Source: Daldinia sp. FL1419
Taxonomy: Eukaryota; Ascomycota; Sordariomycetes; Xylariales; Hypoxylaceae
Direction of reading: 5' to 3'
NCBI GenBank assembly: GCA_025201765.1
Contig: MU623405.1
Location: 62,001 to 126,000 of the forward strand
DNA length: 64,000 nt
Shown here: positions 1-12,240 of the stretch, piece after piece
Layout of the letters: every line of letters begins with the position of its first letter
Numbering within the stretch: position 1 is the stretch's first letter
Made by a program: the position numbers and the translations under genes
The notes under the pieces: generated by a model
The model's database searches: none
What the model was told of the DNA's origin: nothing
What the model saw: the letters and a program-made list of their open reading frames with translations, nothing else

Positions 1-479
1 GTTCTATTGCAGACCACACATATGCAAGCCTTATTAGAGAGGGGGCTACAATGCTTTTTATGCCGGGTGCCAATAAAGGTAAGATTATACATTGTATGTA
101 GGTAGGCAAGTACATGGGCAAAGAGGTAAGCATTGTAAGGAGCAAATCCTCTGTGCCACTTCTTGTCTTCTTTTTTAACATACCTTACTTGAGCACTTTT
201 TTTTTTTTTTTTGCTTTTACCTATAACTACCTACCTACTTATATACATCCGTATATCCATACTAATATGAACCTAGCCCTCTAAAAAAAAGTGTGCTTAG
301 CCGTCCATACGATTTACACCGCGCAATCCCGTGGGAAGCTGAACCAAACTTTTCGTCCACATCCGCTACCCGGCTACCATACTTTTACTCAATTTCCCCT
401 CAAACCCACAATCGTGTTGTCGGGTCATATCGTTACAATAATAACCCTTTTTCTTTCTTTGTCCTAAAATCTTCTCGCT
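1..479. other. Upstream flank, no gene seen
   Basis: No convincing coding region. It contains a T-run near 199-212 and a pyrimidine-rich stretch (about 440-470) just before the start codon of the following regulator gene, as is common in fungal promoters and 5' leaders. It is presumably the promoter of that gene. Confidence 0.5.
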
Positions 480-2928
480 ATGTCCGCCGCAGGAGTGGCC
501 GAGAATGTAGTCCAGATGGACGCCAGACCAACACAAGAGCTTCACGGCAAAGCGCCACCTCGCAAAAGAAGAAGGATTGTCATTAGCTGTACTGAATGTC
601 ATAGGAGAAAGCAGAAGGTAATAAAATGCTGCCACTTACCAGCCCAACACCACCACAACGCCTCAAAATCGTTAATACCGACCATTTTAGTGCGACCGAA
701 AGACGCCATGTACGAATTGTGTATCGCGGAATAAGGCAACCGTCTGTCGGTACGAATCTGGGACACCAAATACAAAGTCGGATCGAAAAGATCCTCCTCA
801 GATTGCTCACGAGCGCCCATCCGATCAGCTCGAAAGTATATCGGTGCCCGTCAAGACCGCGGACTTCGGCTACTCATCGAATAGCGTATCGACCCTTGGC
901 ATATTGCGCAAGATCGAAAGCAATGGCGAACCATTGGCGGGAATGCCTTCCGAAAGATTTGAGGGTGATAATTACGGCATGCGCGAACGATATAAGACAT
1001 TGATTCGCCTATTACCAGCCAGAGCCTACGTCGAGAAGCTCGCAGCCATCTATTTCAGAGATATCAATTGGCAATACTTCAGCATTGATGAACCCGTCTT
1101 TTATCAGTTGATGGAAAGATGGTATAGTGTACCATTCAGTGTTCTGTCAACAGCAGGTCTACAAGCTTTAGATCCAATCCTGAGAGTTTTCCCGGCTCTC
1201 ATCTTCCAAATGCTGGCCTCTTCCCTACTATATCTTCCCGATGACTTGGCAGAGACATTTGAGGCGTTAAAATATACAAGTAACATGACCTTCGACGATT
1301 TAGCATTCGACTATAGCGAGTCGGGTGTTTCTATCTTATCACTCCTAGGCAAGCGTCAAATGTCTATCATGACTGTGTTAGCCGGTTGGGTAAGAGCCGC
1401 CTTTCTCAAGTACACCGGCATGGTCACCGAGGCTGTAAGTTATTATTTTCATATTGAGTTATTTTTTATTATTCTAACGCCTTGATAGTGGCATCAAGTC
1501 GGAACTAGTATCCGAGATGCGCAAGAAATTGGCCTTCATCGAGATCAGATGGATCCCCAACCAAGGCCAGAGGATTCTACCGAGGAGGCTTTGGAAAAGA
1601 TGTGGGACGCCCAAAGTCGTCGAAGGGTTTGGATGACTTTACTTGGTTGGGATTTACATACCGGTGCTGTACTTGGTAGGCCTACCAGCGTGGATTATCG
1701 CCTCATGAGTCGGAGTCTCCCTATAGATTCGATCATCCCAAAGGATACGAGAAGATCCCCCATAATATTGCGTGGTGAGAATGATCCACCTACGCCTTTG
1801 ACCCGAGCCATATGGTCCTGGGAGGTCATGCGGCCGCTACGGGATATTCTAGACCTAGAGAAAGAAGGGCCATTCCCAAAGGATTTTTCCAGGGTCGAAA
1901 AGATCCACCGAGAGTTACTAGAACTTTATACCCGCACCCCACCACCTTTCCGTATGGAGAATCCGGATACGCGGTTCGACCACCTTCCGGAGTGCTGGTG
2001 GTTACCATTCGTCCGGCCGACTCTACCCCAGCTCATTTCTTTTAACATCATGGCGCTACACCGTCCCTATGTTTTTACACGACCAACCAGCCGTCACGAG
2101 GCGCTTAAGGCTAGTCTGGAAATGTTGGAGGCGCAGAAGTCTTACTTCGCCCTTCTGGGGCCACGGCACCATAAGACTTTCACACTCTTTTTTGGTACAT
2201 TTGATGCCATTATCATGATAGCGTCCATTTATATTTTGTTTCCAAAGGAACACCAGACCATGTTGCCGGGGGCGCGCCAACATTTTGAATGGGCAATTGA
2301 ACGATTTGAGAAGATGGCTACTCGAAATCGACTTGCCCAGGCCGCCTTGGGTGTATTGCGTGCTATTTACATCCGCTTCAAAAAGGCTGTAGGCCTCGGC
2401 TTGTCGGTCAAGACTACTAGCGAAGCAGGTGGCAGCTCAACGAGCAGCAATGGGGCGTCTAGTATCTCTTCCGACATGCATACGCCCAACTCTATTTCAG
2501 AGCCCTCGTCTCAGAACCCGAGTAATGTATCGAACGTCGGCGCCTCCACAGTACTGCCGCAGGCAGGGGAGCGAGACGGTAGCATCAGCTCCGGAGCTAG
2601 CTTAACGCCTCCGTCTGGGACTTCCGACAACATGTTCGCGAGCGTAGATTGGACGTTACCAACTAATTTTGATTTCAGCTCGATCATGCCCATGTACCCC
2701 ATGGGGGACATTGCATACAACGAGCTGACAGCCGTGCGGGGTGGCGATGGGCCGCCGACGACCTGGCCTGAAACCTTTTCGGGAACGACAAGCAGTAGTA
2801 ATGACCTGGCACCCAGTCTGGCTGCAACAGATGGGTCCGCAGGAGAGGAGCAAACAACATGGCAATTCGGTGGTGAATTTGGTAACGACACATTATGGAA
2901 TATACTAAACCAATTTCCTACTTACTGA
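480..2928 (+). CDS. Zn2Cys6 fungal transcription factor, 773 aa, three exons
   Basis: Predicted nuclear, sequence-specific transcription regulator. Exons are 480-617, 691-1434 and 1489-2928. The first intron (618-690) splits the zinc cluster and removing it restores the pattern C37-x2-C40-x6-C47-x5-C53-x2-C56-x8-C65, preceded by a basic patch (PRKRRR). Exon 3 opens with the typical fungal transcription-factor middle homology region (WHQVGTSIRDAQEIGLHRD, then RRVWMTLLGWDLHTG), which follows the 55-nt intron 1435-1488. The C-terminus from about residue 590 is Ser/Gly/Thr-rich and low in complexity, as in activation domains. The nearest neighbour on the plus strand is 3.9 kb away, so the target pathway cannot be read from context. 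I recognise the family but not the orthologue. The start is the ATG that opens the exon carrying the first zinc-cluster half. Confidence 0.88.
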
Positions 2929-5900
2929 AAACGAGGTGATTGATATGCGGTGTTGGGTGTTGTTGGGATGATAAGATATAACACGACATGACGGGAAACC
3001 CAGAACAAAGCTAGGCGTTTTTTGTATGCAGACGAAATGGGTCAGGGTTATGATATCCCCCGATCTTTTGATGATTCGAAATAAGAGAAAGAAAGAAAAA
3101 AAAAAAAAAAGAGTTTTGGAGTGTGGTGCCAAATGATCATTAAGAGTATCCTAGAAGGGGGATCGCCCAGGCTCAAGCTGATCCCTTTATAATGTTGAAT
3201 CTTTTAAGTCCGAAATTTGGTGCTGGCCGATGGGTAGGTCGTTAAGGCCGATGGCGGCTTTAAGGGTCGCGTCCCATACATAAACGAGGGCCAGCTCTCC
3301 ACCGAGATAGGTAACTCATCAGGCAATAATTCGCCCAACGGGCTTCTGCATCCTGTAAGGGCTGGATTTGATGGTGGTGGTAACCGTATCGGAATGGGAT
3401 GTTGCGCTCTGCTCTGTCAGTTGGCTGTCAGCGAACGTCTCGGGGGGGGCTCGCCTGGAATGATATATCACATTGATTAGCTGTGTGGTAGGACTGGATG
3501 CGAAGTCTTTGCTCGCCGCTCGCGAACGGACGGACGGTGATATGGGCTTCTATATACGTGTAGAATGTAGTATGGGGGGGTCTTTTCTCTCTCTCTCTCT
3601 CGTGGACGTATATGCCGGGTTTTTTTTTCCCTCCGGAGGGCGTTGTCGGATCGGTCTGTGTTAGTATGCCATTGAACAACATAGGATGGTAAAACAAATA
3701 TGTCTCGTCTTATGCTTTCGTGCTTTCCACGTCGCGTTGCGTCGCTACGACAATCCACGCGGGCTTCGGCTTGCGGGCTTTGCGTTCGTTTATGTTGCGA
3801 CGTAGGGTTTTTTTTGCTCCGGTTTCCTTGCTACTATACATACATACATAGGTACCTACGTACGACACATACATAGTACGTACAATACACAGGTCTCAGG
3901 GATTATAATTAGTAGCGTCTTCCACTTGCCCATATCTCGATCCGCACGTACTTCGCTGCCATATTCCTCGGAAATATACTTCCAAGAGGGTTTCCACAAG
4001 CCACAAGATAACCTATTGCAACAGCTAGATTACCACGTACTTCCCACTAAAAAGTTTGCTGCAAGATACTGAATATCTTATGTGGAGGGGTGGATGGCGC
4101 TACTAATTATCATCCCTGAGAGCTGTAATGCCTGCTAGGTTAGATATCTGTTAGATTGGGGGGGGTAAAGAGGGCCAGCGAGCCAGCCGCCATTGTATCG
4201 TGTCCCCTTGCTGTCCTGCCCGCGCCGCTAGGGTGCCTCCTAGGTAGATTACCCGCATACGGAACCTTACCTAGGGGGGGAGAGGGCTAGGGAAACGCGT
4301 ATCGGGACCGATGGCGAGGTCCCTATTCGACGGGCTTGGCTGGGATGATGAGATGGGTTGGCGGGCTGGCGGGTGGGCCTTGGCTCTCAGGTCCACACGA
4401 GGGATAAGCTAGGGAGACGGATAGTGGATCGGCTGGCGGGGATGGTTGCCGCGCGCTGTGTGCTGTTAAGTGCGTGCGTTAAGGGGGGAGGGGGGGGGGG
4501 GTTGGTGTTGTACAAGGCTTTCGACGCTTATCGAGATGGGGTGGACAGGTAAGGGGGGTGGGTGAGTGGGTTTCGGGTTGGTTTTTTTTTGTCTCTTTTG
4601 TTGGCCGGTTACTACGCTACCCGCGGCGCTACGCGCGTCGGGAAATAACATGTTGGCGGCTGCTGAGCCTCGGAAGCACATCGGGGGAAGGCGGGTGGTC
4701 GCCGTGGGTATCGTATCTCGCGTAGTGTGCGTATCTAGCCAACGCGAGATTTGGGAGGAGGGCTAGGTGGTGGGGGTCGATCTTCGATAAGGGGGGGCCA
4801 GAGGAGGAGGAAGAGATGAGAAGAGAGGAGATTTGGGCGGAGTGGAATGGAGAATGGATGATGGGGAGAACGCTTGCTTTTATGTGCTGTGCTGTGCCGT
4901 TGCTGTTTGTAGGTCCGCGGAATTCGGAGCGTGTGGGACATTGCTCTTGTTGTAGTGATGACTTACCCGGCTTCCCCGTCGTTGATCAGCTGTTAGAAGG
5001 GGAAGTAGCGAGATTAATAGCCTTCTAATACCACAACGATATTAAAGCAGATCTATTTATGTGCGTAGTAGACTTGTTCTTGCTGAACTGGCGGGTTGCT
5101 CTACTTATAGTGGAAGACTTCTCCACTGCAAACTGGCCGTGGTACCTTTACTAATGGCCTTTTAAACCCCCCATTCCCCTTTGTTTGCTCGGTTTGCTCT
5201 TATTCCCGCGGCTCCCGAGTTGTTCTTCACAGTCAGGCATACTCCAGGACTAAGACTTACTGTTTGTGGGCTTTTACTATAATACGAAAAGGAGGCGTTA
5301 GTAACTATAACTGTAACTATAACTAGTTTTACTTTATGGAGTGTTACCTGAGAAACCCATATTGCTTTACCTCAAGTTGTCTAGCAACGCAGTTAAGACA
5401 ATGATAAGAGCCATGCGTTTATACCGTTACTGCTCATTAAAAAGTCCTAATCAGTGATATATGAGAAACAAATTACTAAGGGGTGTTGGATTACTCAGGA
5501 TCTTGCATTAGAACTTCTAACTTCCCTAGGTAGGTAGGCAGGTAGGCAGGTAGGCAAGCAACAACTCATGTATAATAGCCTAGAAATCACAAAGCACCTC
5601 GGCAGCACCAGCTACCTTAGTAAAGTGAAAGTGATTAGTATAAGGCAAATACCTAGGTACCTAGATAGGTATGTATAACGTAAATAGTAATTAGACGTCT
5701 TACAAAGCTGGTGTCACCTGTAAGACTGCATCTGTTCTCAAAGCGTTACCTATATCATTAAATAACTTGTAAAGGACATCCTGGATACTTACCTACGCCA
5801 GGAGTGATCACATTGGGTGCCTAATTCTAGACGTTGTGCAGTGGTTAAGAGTCATCACCTTGAGTACGAAATGTAAGGTGACAATAATATGAAATGACAA

Positions 5901-6830
5901 GTTAAAAGAGTCATTCAGACTTGCTTCCCCCTTAAAGCTGGCAACTTGGCCACAAAGGTCGGAATTAAAAAGATGGGGAGAAAGAAAAGAGAAAAGGCGC
6001 ACATGAAATGTATCCAGGGTTGGAAGTTGGAACGGAAGGCGGAAGGCAGGAGGGTGGATTTATATCCCCAAAGGGTACAATCCAAACTTAATTAGGTATA
6101 ACTACCGCTGGAAGGTTTTAGTGTACCTGCCATAGGGCTGCTAGCTTGTGAAAGTTTCAGGCATAATGAGCACGCTAAGCCAATCAGAGCTGTCAAGCTG
6201 CCCAAAGAGCCCACTACCCCAGGTTATCCGGGTCCCTGCATGATGGCCGCCAGGGAAACCACAACTTGAGGACCCACTTTAACAATAGTAACCTAGATCT
6301 ACTGGAACATAATTGTATTTCAAGCCTCAATATCGCCTGAAGTTTGTCCATATCTCCCCCAACTTTCTTCCTTTTCCTATAATTTTCCTACTTTAAAATT
6401 TATTTTACGGCTTTTCTCAGATTTAACAACAAACCTGGTGAACTTGCGCGACCGAAATCGCACTTGTCCTTCGTGCATCCCCTCCAAAGGACTCTTATCA
6501 TATCGCCACTGCGCACTTTCCCTATATTTGGGCAGTCGCCGTTGCCGTAGTGCACTTTATACATAATATTAACAGGAAACCGCGACTGCCTTCCGAATTT
6601 TAGTAAATTCCTGCCGAATCATTTTTATTCGACTTTCCAAACGCGGCAAGGTATTCTTCCATCTTCCATCTTCACCCTTCACTCTTTTTTTTTTTTCTTG
6701 CCTTTGGTCGGTGATATTCTTACGTCTTCATCATATCTCAACATCCTAGGCAAGTGAACTTATAAATTCAATAAGCGTCCGTGCTAACCATTTCAAGTCT
6801 GCATAGATACTCTTTTGCCAATACTAGAAG
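2929..6830. other. 3.9-kb intergenic region with simple repeats
   Basis: No open reading frame here looks like a real protein; all are short and of low-complexity composition. Visible structures are an A-run near 3098-3112, a CT microsatellite near 3585-3601, a G-run near 4481-4501, a GGTAGGCA-type tandem repeat at 5527-5556, and TACCTAGGTA-type motifs near 3850 and 5650. A CCAAT-box-like sequence (ccaatcagag) lies near 6180, about 650 nt before the next gene. The last 500 nt are pyrimidine-rich and probably form the promoter and leader of the CCCH gene. Confidence 0.5.
5527..5556. repeat. GGTAGGCA short tandem repeat
   Basis: About four imperfect copies of an 8-base GGTAGGCA/GGTAGGTA unit in intergenic DNA. 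It resembles the half-site of the TACCTAGGTA palindromes scattered through the window's intergenic regions and absent from its exons. Confidence 0.7.
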
Positions 6831-7026
6831 ATGGATCCTCCTAATCCGCCCATCTACGACCCTGCTAAACCGGGAAATCTTAATATCTTCGCGCTGCGCT
6901 ATCAGGAGACATGCCTACATAATGCTAGCACTGAACAGTTAATTCGAGTATGTTTACAGAAGCCTTGCCCGTGAATCGGGGCATGGGGAGTTTTATTTTA
7001 TCTATTTGTTCATTTGTTTAAAAAAG

Positions 7027-7058
<32 letters not shown>

Positions 7059-8782
7059 GAAAAAAAAAAGAAAAGAAAAACACTAATTTATTATCTCTAG
7101 GAACTCATCCAGTATGGCAATAGTGTTGAGTCGCATTTCAACGGCGAAGTCGACGCCCTAAAGAAGAAACTTCACGATCTTCAACTAGACCTCAATAGCT
7201 CGGAGCGGACCCGAAGGGACATTGTCCAGAAACTGAAAGACATGGAGACTAAGTTGGGTTACATTCCAGTATGTGCTTATCCTTCCCAGTTTATCTCCTT
7301 GCGAAACTAGTAACTAAACTCTAATCTTTAGGATCGCAACCCCTATATCGTGGTCCTTATCGACGGGGATGGCTTAATCGTAAGTCCCTATTCCGACTCA
7401 ACTCCCTTAAAATAACGCACTAACCATTGTTTGACTCAAGTTCAAGGATAGCTTCGTTAAGAAAGGCATCGAAGGTGGGAAGTTGGCTGCTAACGAGCTG
7501 CTCAAGACTATCAACGAGAAGCTCAGCGCTACTGAAACCACCCCGGTTACAGTGTTTGTTAATGTCTTCGCGAACGTTGCTGGCCTAGGGAAAGCTATGA
7601 TGCGTGATGACTGCGTCGCCGATAGCACTGCTTTGCACAATTTCGTGCTTGGCTTCAACCAAGCCAACGTGTCTTCCAACTTTGTAGACGTTGGGTATGG
7701 TAAGGAATTGGCTGATGCGAAGATTCTAGGTATATCCCTCAACACCACTTCATTATGTTCTCTTTTAAAAAGGCTCGTCTAATCTAATGGTAGATTCCCT
7801 TCGATTCCACTTGCGAAACTTTAACTGTAAGAAGGCCGTTTTGGGCGTTTCTCACGACGCAGGCTATGCTCCATTCTTGGCAAATATGTGTACCGACGAC
7901 ACTAAGGATCGTATGGCCATTCTGGAAGGGACGCCGACAGTTGTAGAACTCTCAACTCTAGGACTTCAAATTTTCAATGCTCCTAGGCTGTTCCGCCACG
8001 AAAAATTGTCAGCCAAGCCGCAAGAGCCGTCACGTCAACCCTCGCCCGTGCCCGCACCTTTGCCCTTGCCCTTGTTGCCCTTGCCTTCGCCCTCGCCCTT
8101 GCCCTTGCCCTCGCCCTCGCCGTCTGTGGTGCCCGTCACTACCACGTGGGCTGCCGTAGCACGCACACCGGCGAGCCCACCCCCCAAAGTTACCCTACCG
8201 GTTCCTTTCAAAACAGGTACCCCGTCACGAGTGAAGCAGTCATCTCCGCCGCCCTGGAACCCAGGACCCCGAGGATTTGACCCGGTTATCAAAATTAACC
8301 TGACCGTCTTGGAGCGCCTCAGAAAGAGGAAAGATAAGAACAGATTATGTAACAATCATTTCCTTCGAGGCCCTTGCACAAGGGGCAAAGAATGCAATTT
8401 CACTCACAACTATTCCCCTACGGATGAAGAGAAAAAAGCCATCGCCTGGTTCGCTCGCACAAATCGCTGCGCTGCGGGACAGAATTGCACTAACTCCGAT
8501 TGCATTTACGGCCATCATGTAAGTTTTCTTCTTTCTTGTCGTGACAGCTGCATTACCACGTATATCCTGCAGTTTATACATACCAAAGGATTCTCCCAGG
8601 CACCAGGAGCAATATCTAACATGTATATATAGTGCCCGTGCCTTAACAATGGCGTGTGCATGCATCCCCGCTGCAAGTTCTATATAAACGAACACCCACC
8701 CGGAACTACATTCCGCGGCCCTAGACCGAAAGAGAATGCCGACGAGCATGATGCAGATGACGAAGAAGACGACGACTGGTAG
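6831..8782 (+). CDS. CCCH zinc-finger protein with DUF7923-like domain, 498 aa, six exons
   Basis: Exons are 6831-6947, 7101-7268, 7332-7379, 7441-7729, 7794-8518 and 8633-8782; all junctions are GT-AG and keep frame. Residues 40-95 look coiled-coil-like and are charged. Residues about 96-270 form a compact domain starting IVVLIDGDG and ending near KKAVLGVSHDAGYAPFL; this arrangement is typical of a fungal family annotated as tandem CCCH zinc-finger proteins with DUF7923, whose fold resembles NYN/PIN-type nucleases (family knowledge). A proline/leucine/serine repeat follows, encoded around 8041-8120. The C-terminus carries a C-x8-C-x5-C-x3-H finger (starting CNNHFLRGPC), a second C-x5-C-x4-C-x3-H finger, a cysteine-rich third segment encoded by the last exon, and an acidic tail. 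RNA binding is inferred; no substrate can be named. Intron 1 contains a long T-run followed by an A-run. Confidence 0.85.
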
Positions 8783-10376
8783 CCTTGTGACTTAAGACCT
8801 TTTCTATTCCTCTATCCTCTATGCCGGGTTATTTCTTTTTCTTCTCCACCAGTTCCCCGAAAATGACGATATGAATCACTACGAAAAAAAAGGAAGAAAA
8901 TAAGAACAGCCAAAAAGACCCCGGATTTCCAGTTTTAGGCAACATGGTATATCACGAATAGCTACGATGAATGCTTTCAGGAGTTAAAAATATCCAAAAG
9001 GGAAAGATTTCGCCAAAGATAGGCACCTAATCAGAATCAGAATGCGCATCACGAGAGGCACATAGAGGAAAATGACGGTTCATTTCTTCTCTAGCATAAT
9101 TGCCCCCCGCAATATTTCCATTCATTTCGTTGCGAACACTATCACAGATACGACTTGCACATACAAATACATCGTTGCCGATACCCGATTATGCAGATTC
9201 TGGCGATAGTGGTTCACGTTATTTCCTTATTGTGTTTAATTCAGTTCAGTCTCGTTCAGGTCACGAAAATAATATGGCAGGCAGCAGTTCATACCTACCG
9301 TTTCGGATAGTATTGGCCTATGGCCTATGCTGCCCCGGTTGGATGGATGTCTTTGCTGCTCAGGAATTAAGGGTGCACTGTGTTTAGGGGTAGGAGTAGA
9401 TTGATTTCGCTAGATAGCATATAAAATAAAAAGTGCCTTTGGCCACCAAACTATTGAGACTTCTATGTTAATGTGCTATTTATTTTGTTAGTTGAAGTGC
9501 TTAGAAAGACTTACATAGCCCATTTCATTATTACCCTATAGTTATGTACGTTCAACTATGACTTCATGTAAGAGATGGATACATAGTTCACATGTAAGTT
9601 AAGAACATAACCTTGATATGAGCGTGCACATGCATATTTGATTCAAATGTACTTCTACTTTAGTTAGAATAAATTAAGATCCCGTAGCTTCTATTTTCCT
9701 CGAATCATACCAGAGAAAGGAAGAAGTGTACCGGATCATACCTAAAGCCTATACTAACTAGGTACATTATACATTATTGCAAGCGCAAAAGGCTTGAACG
9801 CGTATTCTTTACACTCCATAGCCAACCCCACAGAAGGAAAAGGGGTAATGGGGGGTTAGTGAGCGGCGCCCGCATAATAGCGTCTGGTAGAACTTGTAGC
9901 CGCCAGTTTAGCCGACAACACTATCCACACATAGGGAATAGACAGGCCGATCATGAAGCTTGTATAAACGGCAATTTGGGTCGAGGTCGACAGCGTGTAG
10001 CAGTCGCCACGTTTTTAGGAGTTTCCGGTACTATATCCATGTAGATATTTTCCTCTTTAGGTAAATCTGCCTGTTTCTCAGCTACTGACTGCTACTTTAC
10101 CCCGTCCCCAATCTGACGATATATCTACCCGTTTGCCTCCTTATCCTGGCGGCGGTAGACACCGTGCTACTGTAGATCTAGGATTAATTAATTGGATGCG
10201 GGGAAGCGAACCGACAAAAGCTTGTTGCTCGTGGCTTTCGTCACGATGGGGAGGGATTTGCCAGCTCCCCTATATATAGCCCACCCGCCGTGTCTGGTAG
10301 AGCCTGTAGTTATGCTGACCTTTAGGAAGACTAATATCCTTCTTCTATTTCGTGGCTCTTATTTCTTGGATCGAAA
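8783..10376. other. Intergenic region upstream of esterase gene
   Basis: No supported gene. The first 250 nt are A-rich and probably form the 3' end of the CCCH gene. The remainder is AT-moderate sequence without conserved-looking frames. The last 110 nt contain a TATA box before the esterase start. Confidence 0.5.
10271..10279 (+). promoter_or_regulatory. TATA box of the CE1 esterase gene
   Basis: The sequence tatatatag lies about 100 nt upstream of the esterase ATG, an ordinary distance for a fungal TATA-driven gene encoding an inducible secreted enzyme. Assignment is by position and sequence only. Confidence 0.5.
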
Positions 10377-11306
10377 ATGTTATTCTCCACCCTCGTCTCG
10401 ACGGGCCTTGTGGTCAGCACGGCCATGGCGGCCTCGCTTACACAGGTACAGAACTATAACAACAACGCAACGTCTAAGGCGCAGATGTAGGAACCTTCTT
10501 TCCCACTCCCCTTCTATAAAACTGACGGGATTAGGTACGTGTATAAACCGGATAATGTGGTTGAAAACCCGCCGCTAGTAGTTGTCATCCACTCGTGCCA
10601 GTCGTCAGCGCAGGCGTACTTCCAGAACAGCGCCATTCCGTGGCGCCAGGGTTCCGATAAGAAGGGTTATATCACCGTTTGGCCATCTTCCCCTAACAGC
10701 GGTACCTGCTGGGATGTATCATCTAAGCAGTCCTTGAGCCATCTTGGCGGTGGTGACTCCCAAGCCATCGCAAACATGATCTTGTACGCTATATCCGAGT
10801 ACAAGGTTGACCCCGAACGGGTCTACGTCACTGGTGGTAGTAGCGGCGCTATGATGTCCAACGTGCTCGCTGCCACGTACCCAGAGCTTATCAAAGCTGT
10901 ATCCCTATACAGCGGCGTAGCTGCTGGTTGCTTTGTAAGCGCTTCCGGTGGCGTTGATCAATGGAACAACAGCTGCAGTGGTGGACAGTCGCAAGCCACT
11001 CCCGAGAAATGGAAGCAGGTGGTACTGGACATGTACCCCGGATATGAAGGACCAAGGCCCAAGATGCAAATCTGGCATGGTAGCGCCGACAGCACGTTGG
11101 CGCCACAGAACTACCAGGAGGAAATCAAGCAGTGGACTGCCGTCTTCAACGTGAGCCAGGAACCGACAGATTCCGTGCAGAACTCCCCCAAGCAGGGATA
11201 CACGACCAACAACTTTGGCGACTCAGTGCAGGGCATTTACGCACAAGGCGTAGGACACAGTGTACCGTCCAATCTGACCGCTAGTGAGATATGGTTCGGC
11301 TTGTGA
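10377..11306 (+). CDS. axeA: Secreted CE1 acetylxylan/feruloyl esterase, 293 aa
   Basis: Extracellular carbohydrate esterase expected to remove acetyl (or feruloyl) groups from xylan. Exons are 10377-10486 and 10535-11306, separated by a 48-nt intron with a CTGAC branch site; the junction codon is ATG. Residues 1-18 or so form a signal peptide (LFSTLVSTGLVVSTAMA). The mature start (LTQVQNYNNN) and the IHSC oxyanion-loop region match CE1 acetylxylan esterases. The nucleophile is Ser140 in GGSSGAM, with Asp222 in HGSADSTL and His278 in GVGHSVP completing the triad. The length equals the catalytic domain alone; no cellulose-binding module or linker follows. The gene converges on a Zn2Cys6 regulator gene 311 nt downstream. 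Acetylxylan esterase is more likely than feruloyl esterase by overall similarity, but the two cannot be separated with certainty by eye. Confidence 0.9.
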
Positions 11307-11617
11307 TGCGGCGGCAATGTTGAACGATGTGGCTACCGATATTAGCGCGTACCTATGTAAAATCCAACGTTACCTCGATTGTACTTACGAATGAAGTTGG
11401 TCGATTATAAATTAAGGGGGACATTTTCAAGACTCCCCAATATAACATGTATATCAAACACCTTCTTTCCGTTTAGCTATTATGTGTTGAGCTACACGGA
11501 TCTTTTTCAATGCGGCGTACAGCTTCGCTATCCACTTCTGTTGTTCAATCCCGTGTCTTGTAAACAGATTCAAAACCGGCGCATCTATTCCGACGGCGTG
11601 GAGGGAATCGAGTACAA
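11307..11617. other. Convergent 3' intergenic region
   Basis: The 311 nt between two convergent genes. Nothing recognised beyond the presumed 3' untranslated regions. Confidence 0.5.
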
Positions 11618-12209
11618 CTATGATGGACTAGAAATAACTTCCACAACCGCAGTGGCGAGTTCAGGATACGGGTCTAGGTATTTCGGTATATCAGAAGTTG
11701 TCTGGTCTGGGGCTGGCATGGCCGATTTTATCATCCATTCGCCATGGGAAATATCGATTTCGGAGCCCTGATTATCAACTAGCCTAAGGTCAGTCATTAA
11801 CCTTGGATCTCGGTCTCGTTCATATTGGTCCATCTCAGCAGGCGTCCAATTCCGGTTGTTGATGACCAATTGTGCGATTTCGATCTTGTCATCCGTCCTA
11901 AGAACCATCTGAGGTACACGCAGCAGAGGTGCCCATCCCTCACCAACAAACTCGCATATCTGCGTAATTTCCTTGTTCGCAATATTATCCATCCACCATA
12001 CGCCACGAGTCATTTTAGAGAAGCATAGATAATGAGCCAAGAGAACCAATGCTCGAGGTCGATGCTCTTTAGCAAGTGGTTGGAATGGCCTTGGAAGAAA
12101 TGCTATTAAGCTTACAGTTAGTAAATGGGTAGCGACTTAGTAACTTGGGGGGTTGTGGGTTGAAGCTGTATTTGGTTATTTTGAATCTGAGTCTACTAAG
12201 AAGAGTATT

Positions 12210-12240
<31 letters not shown>

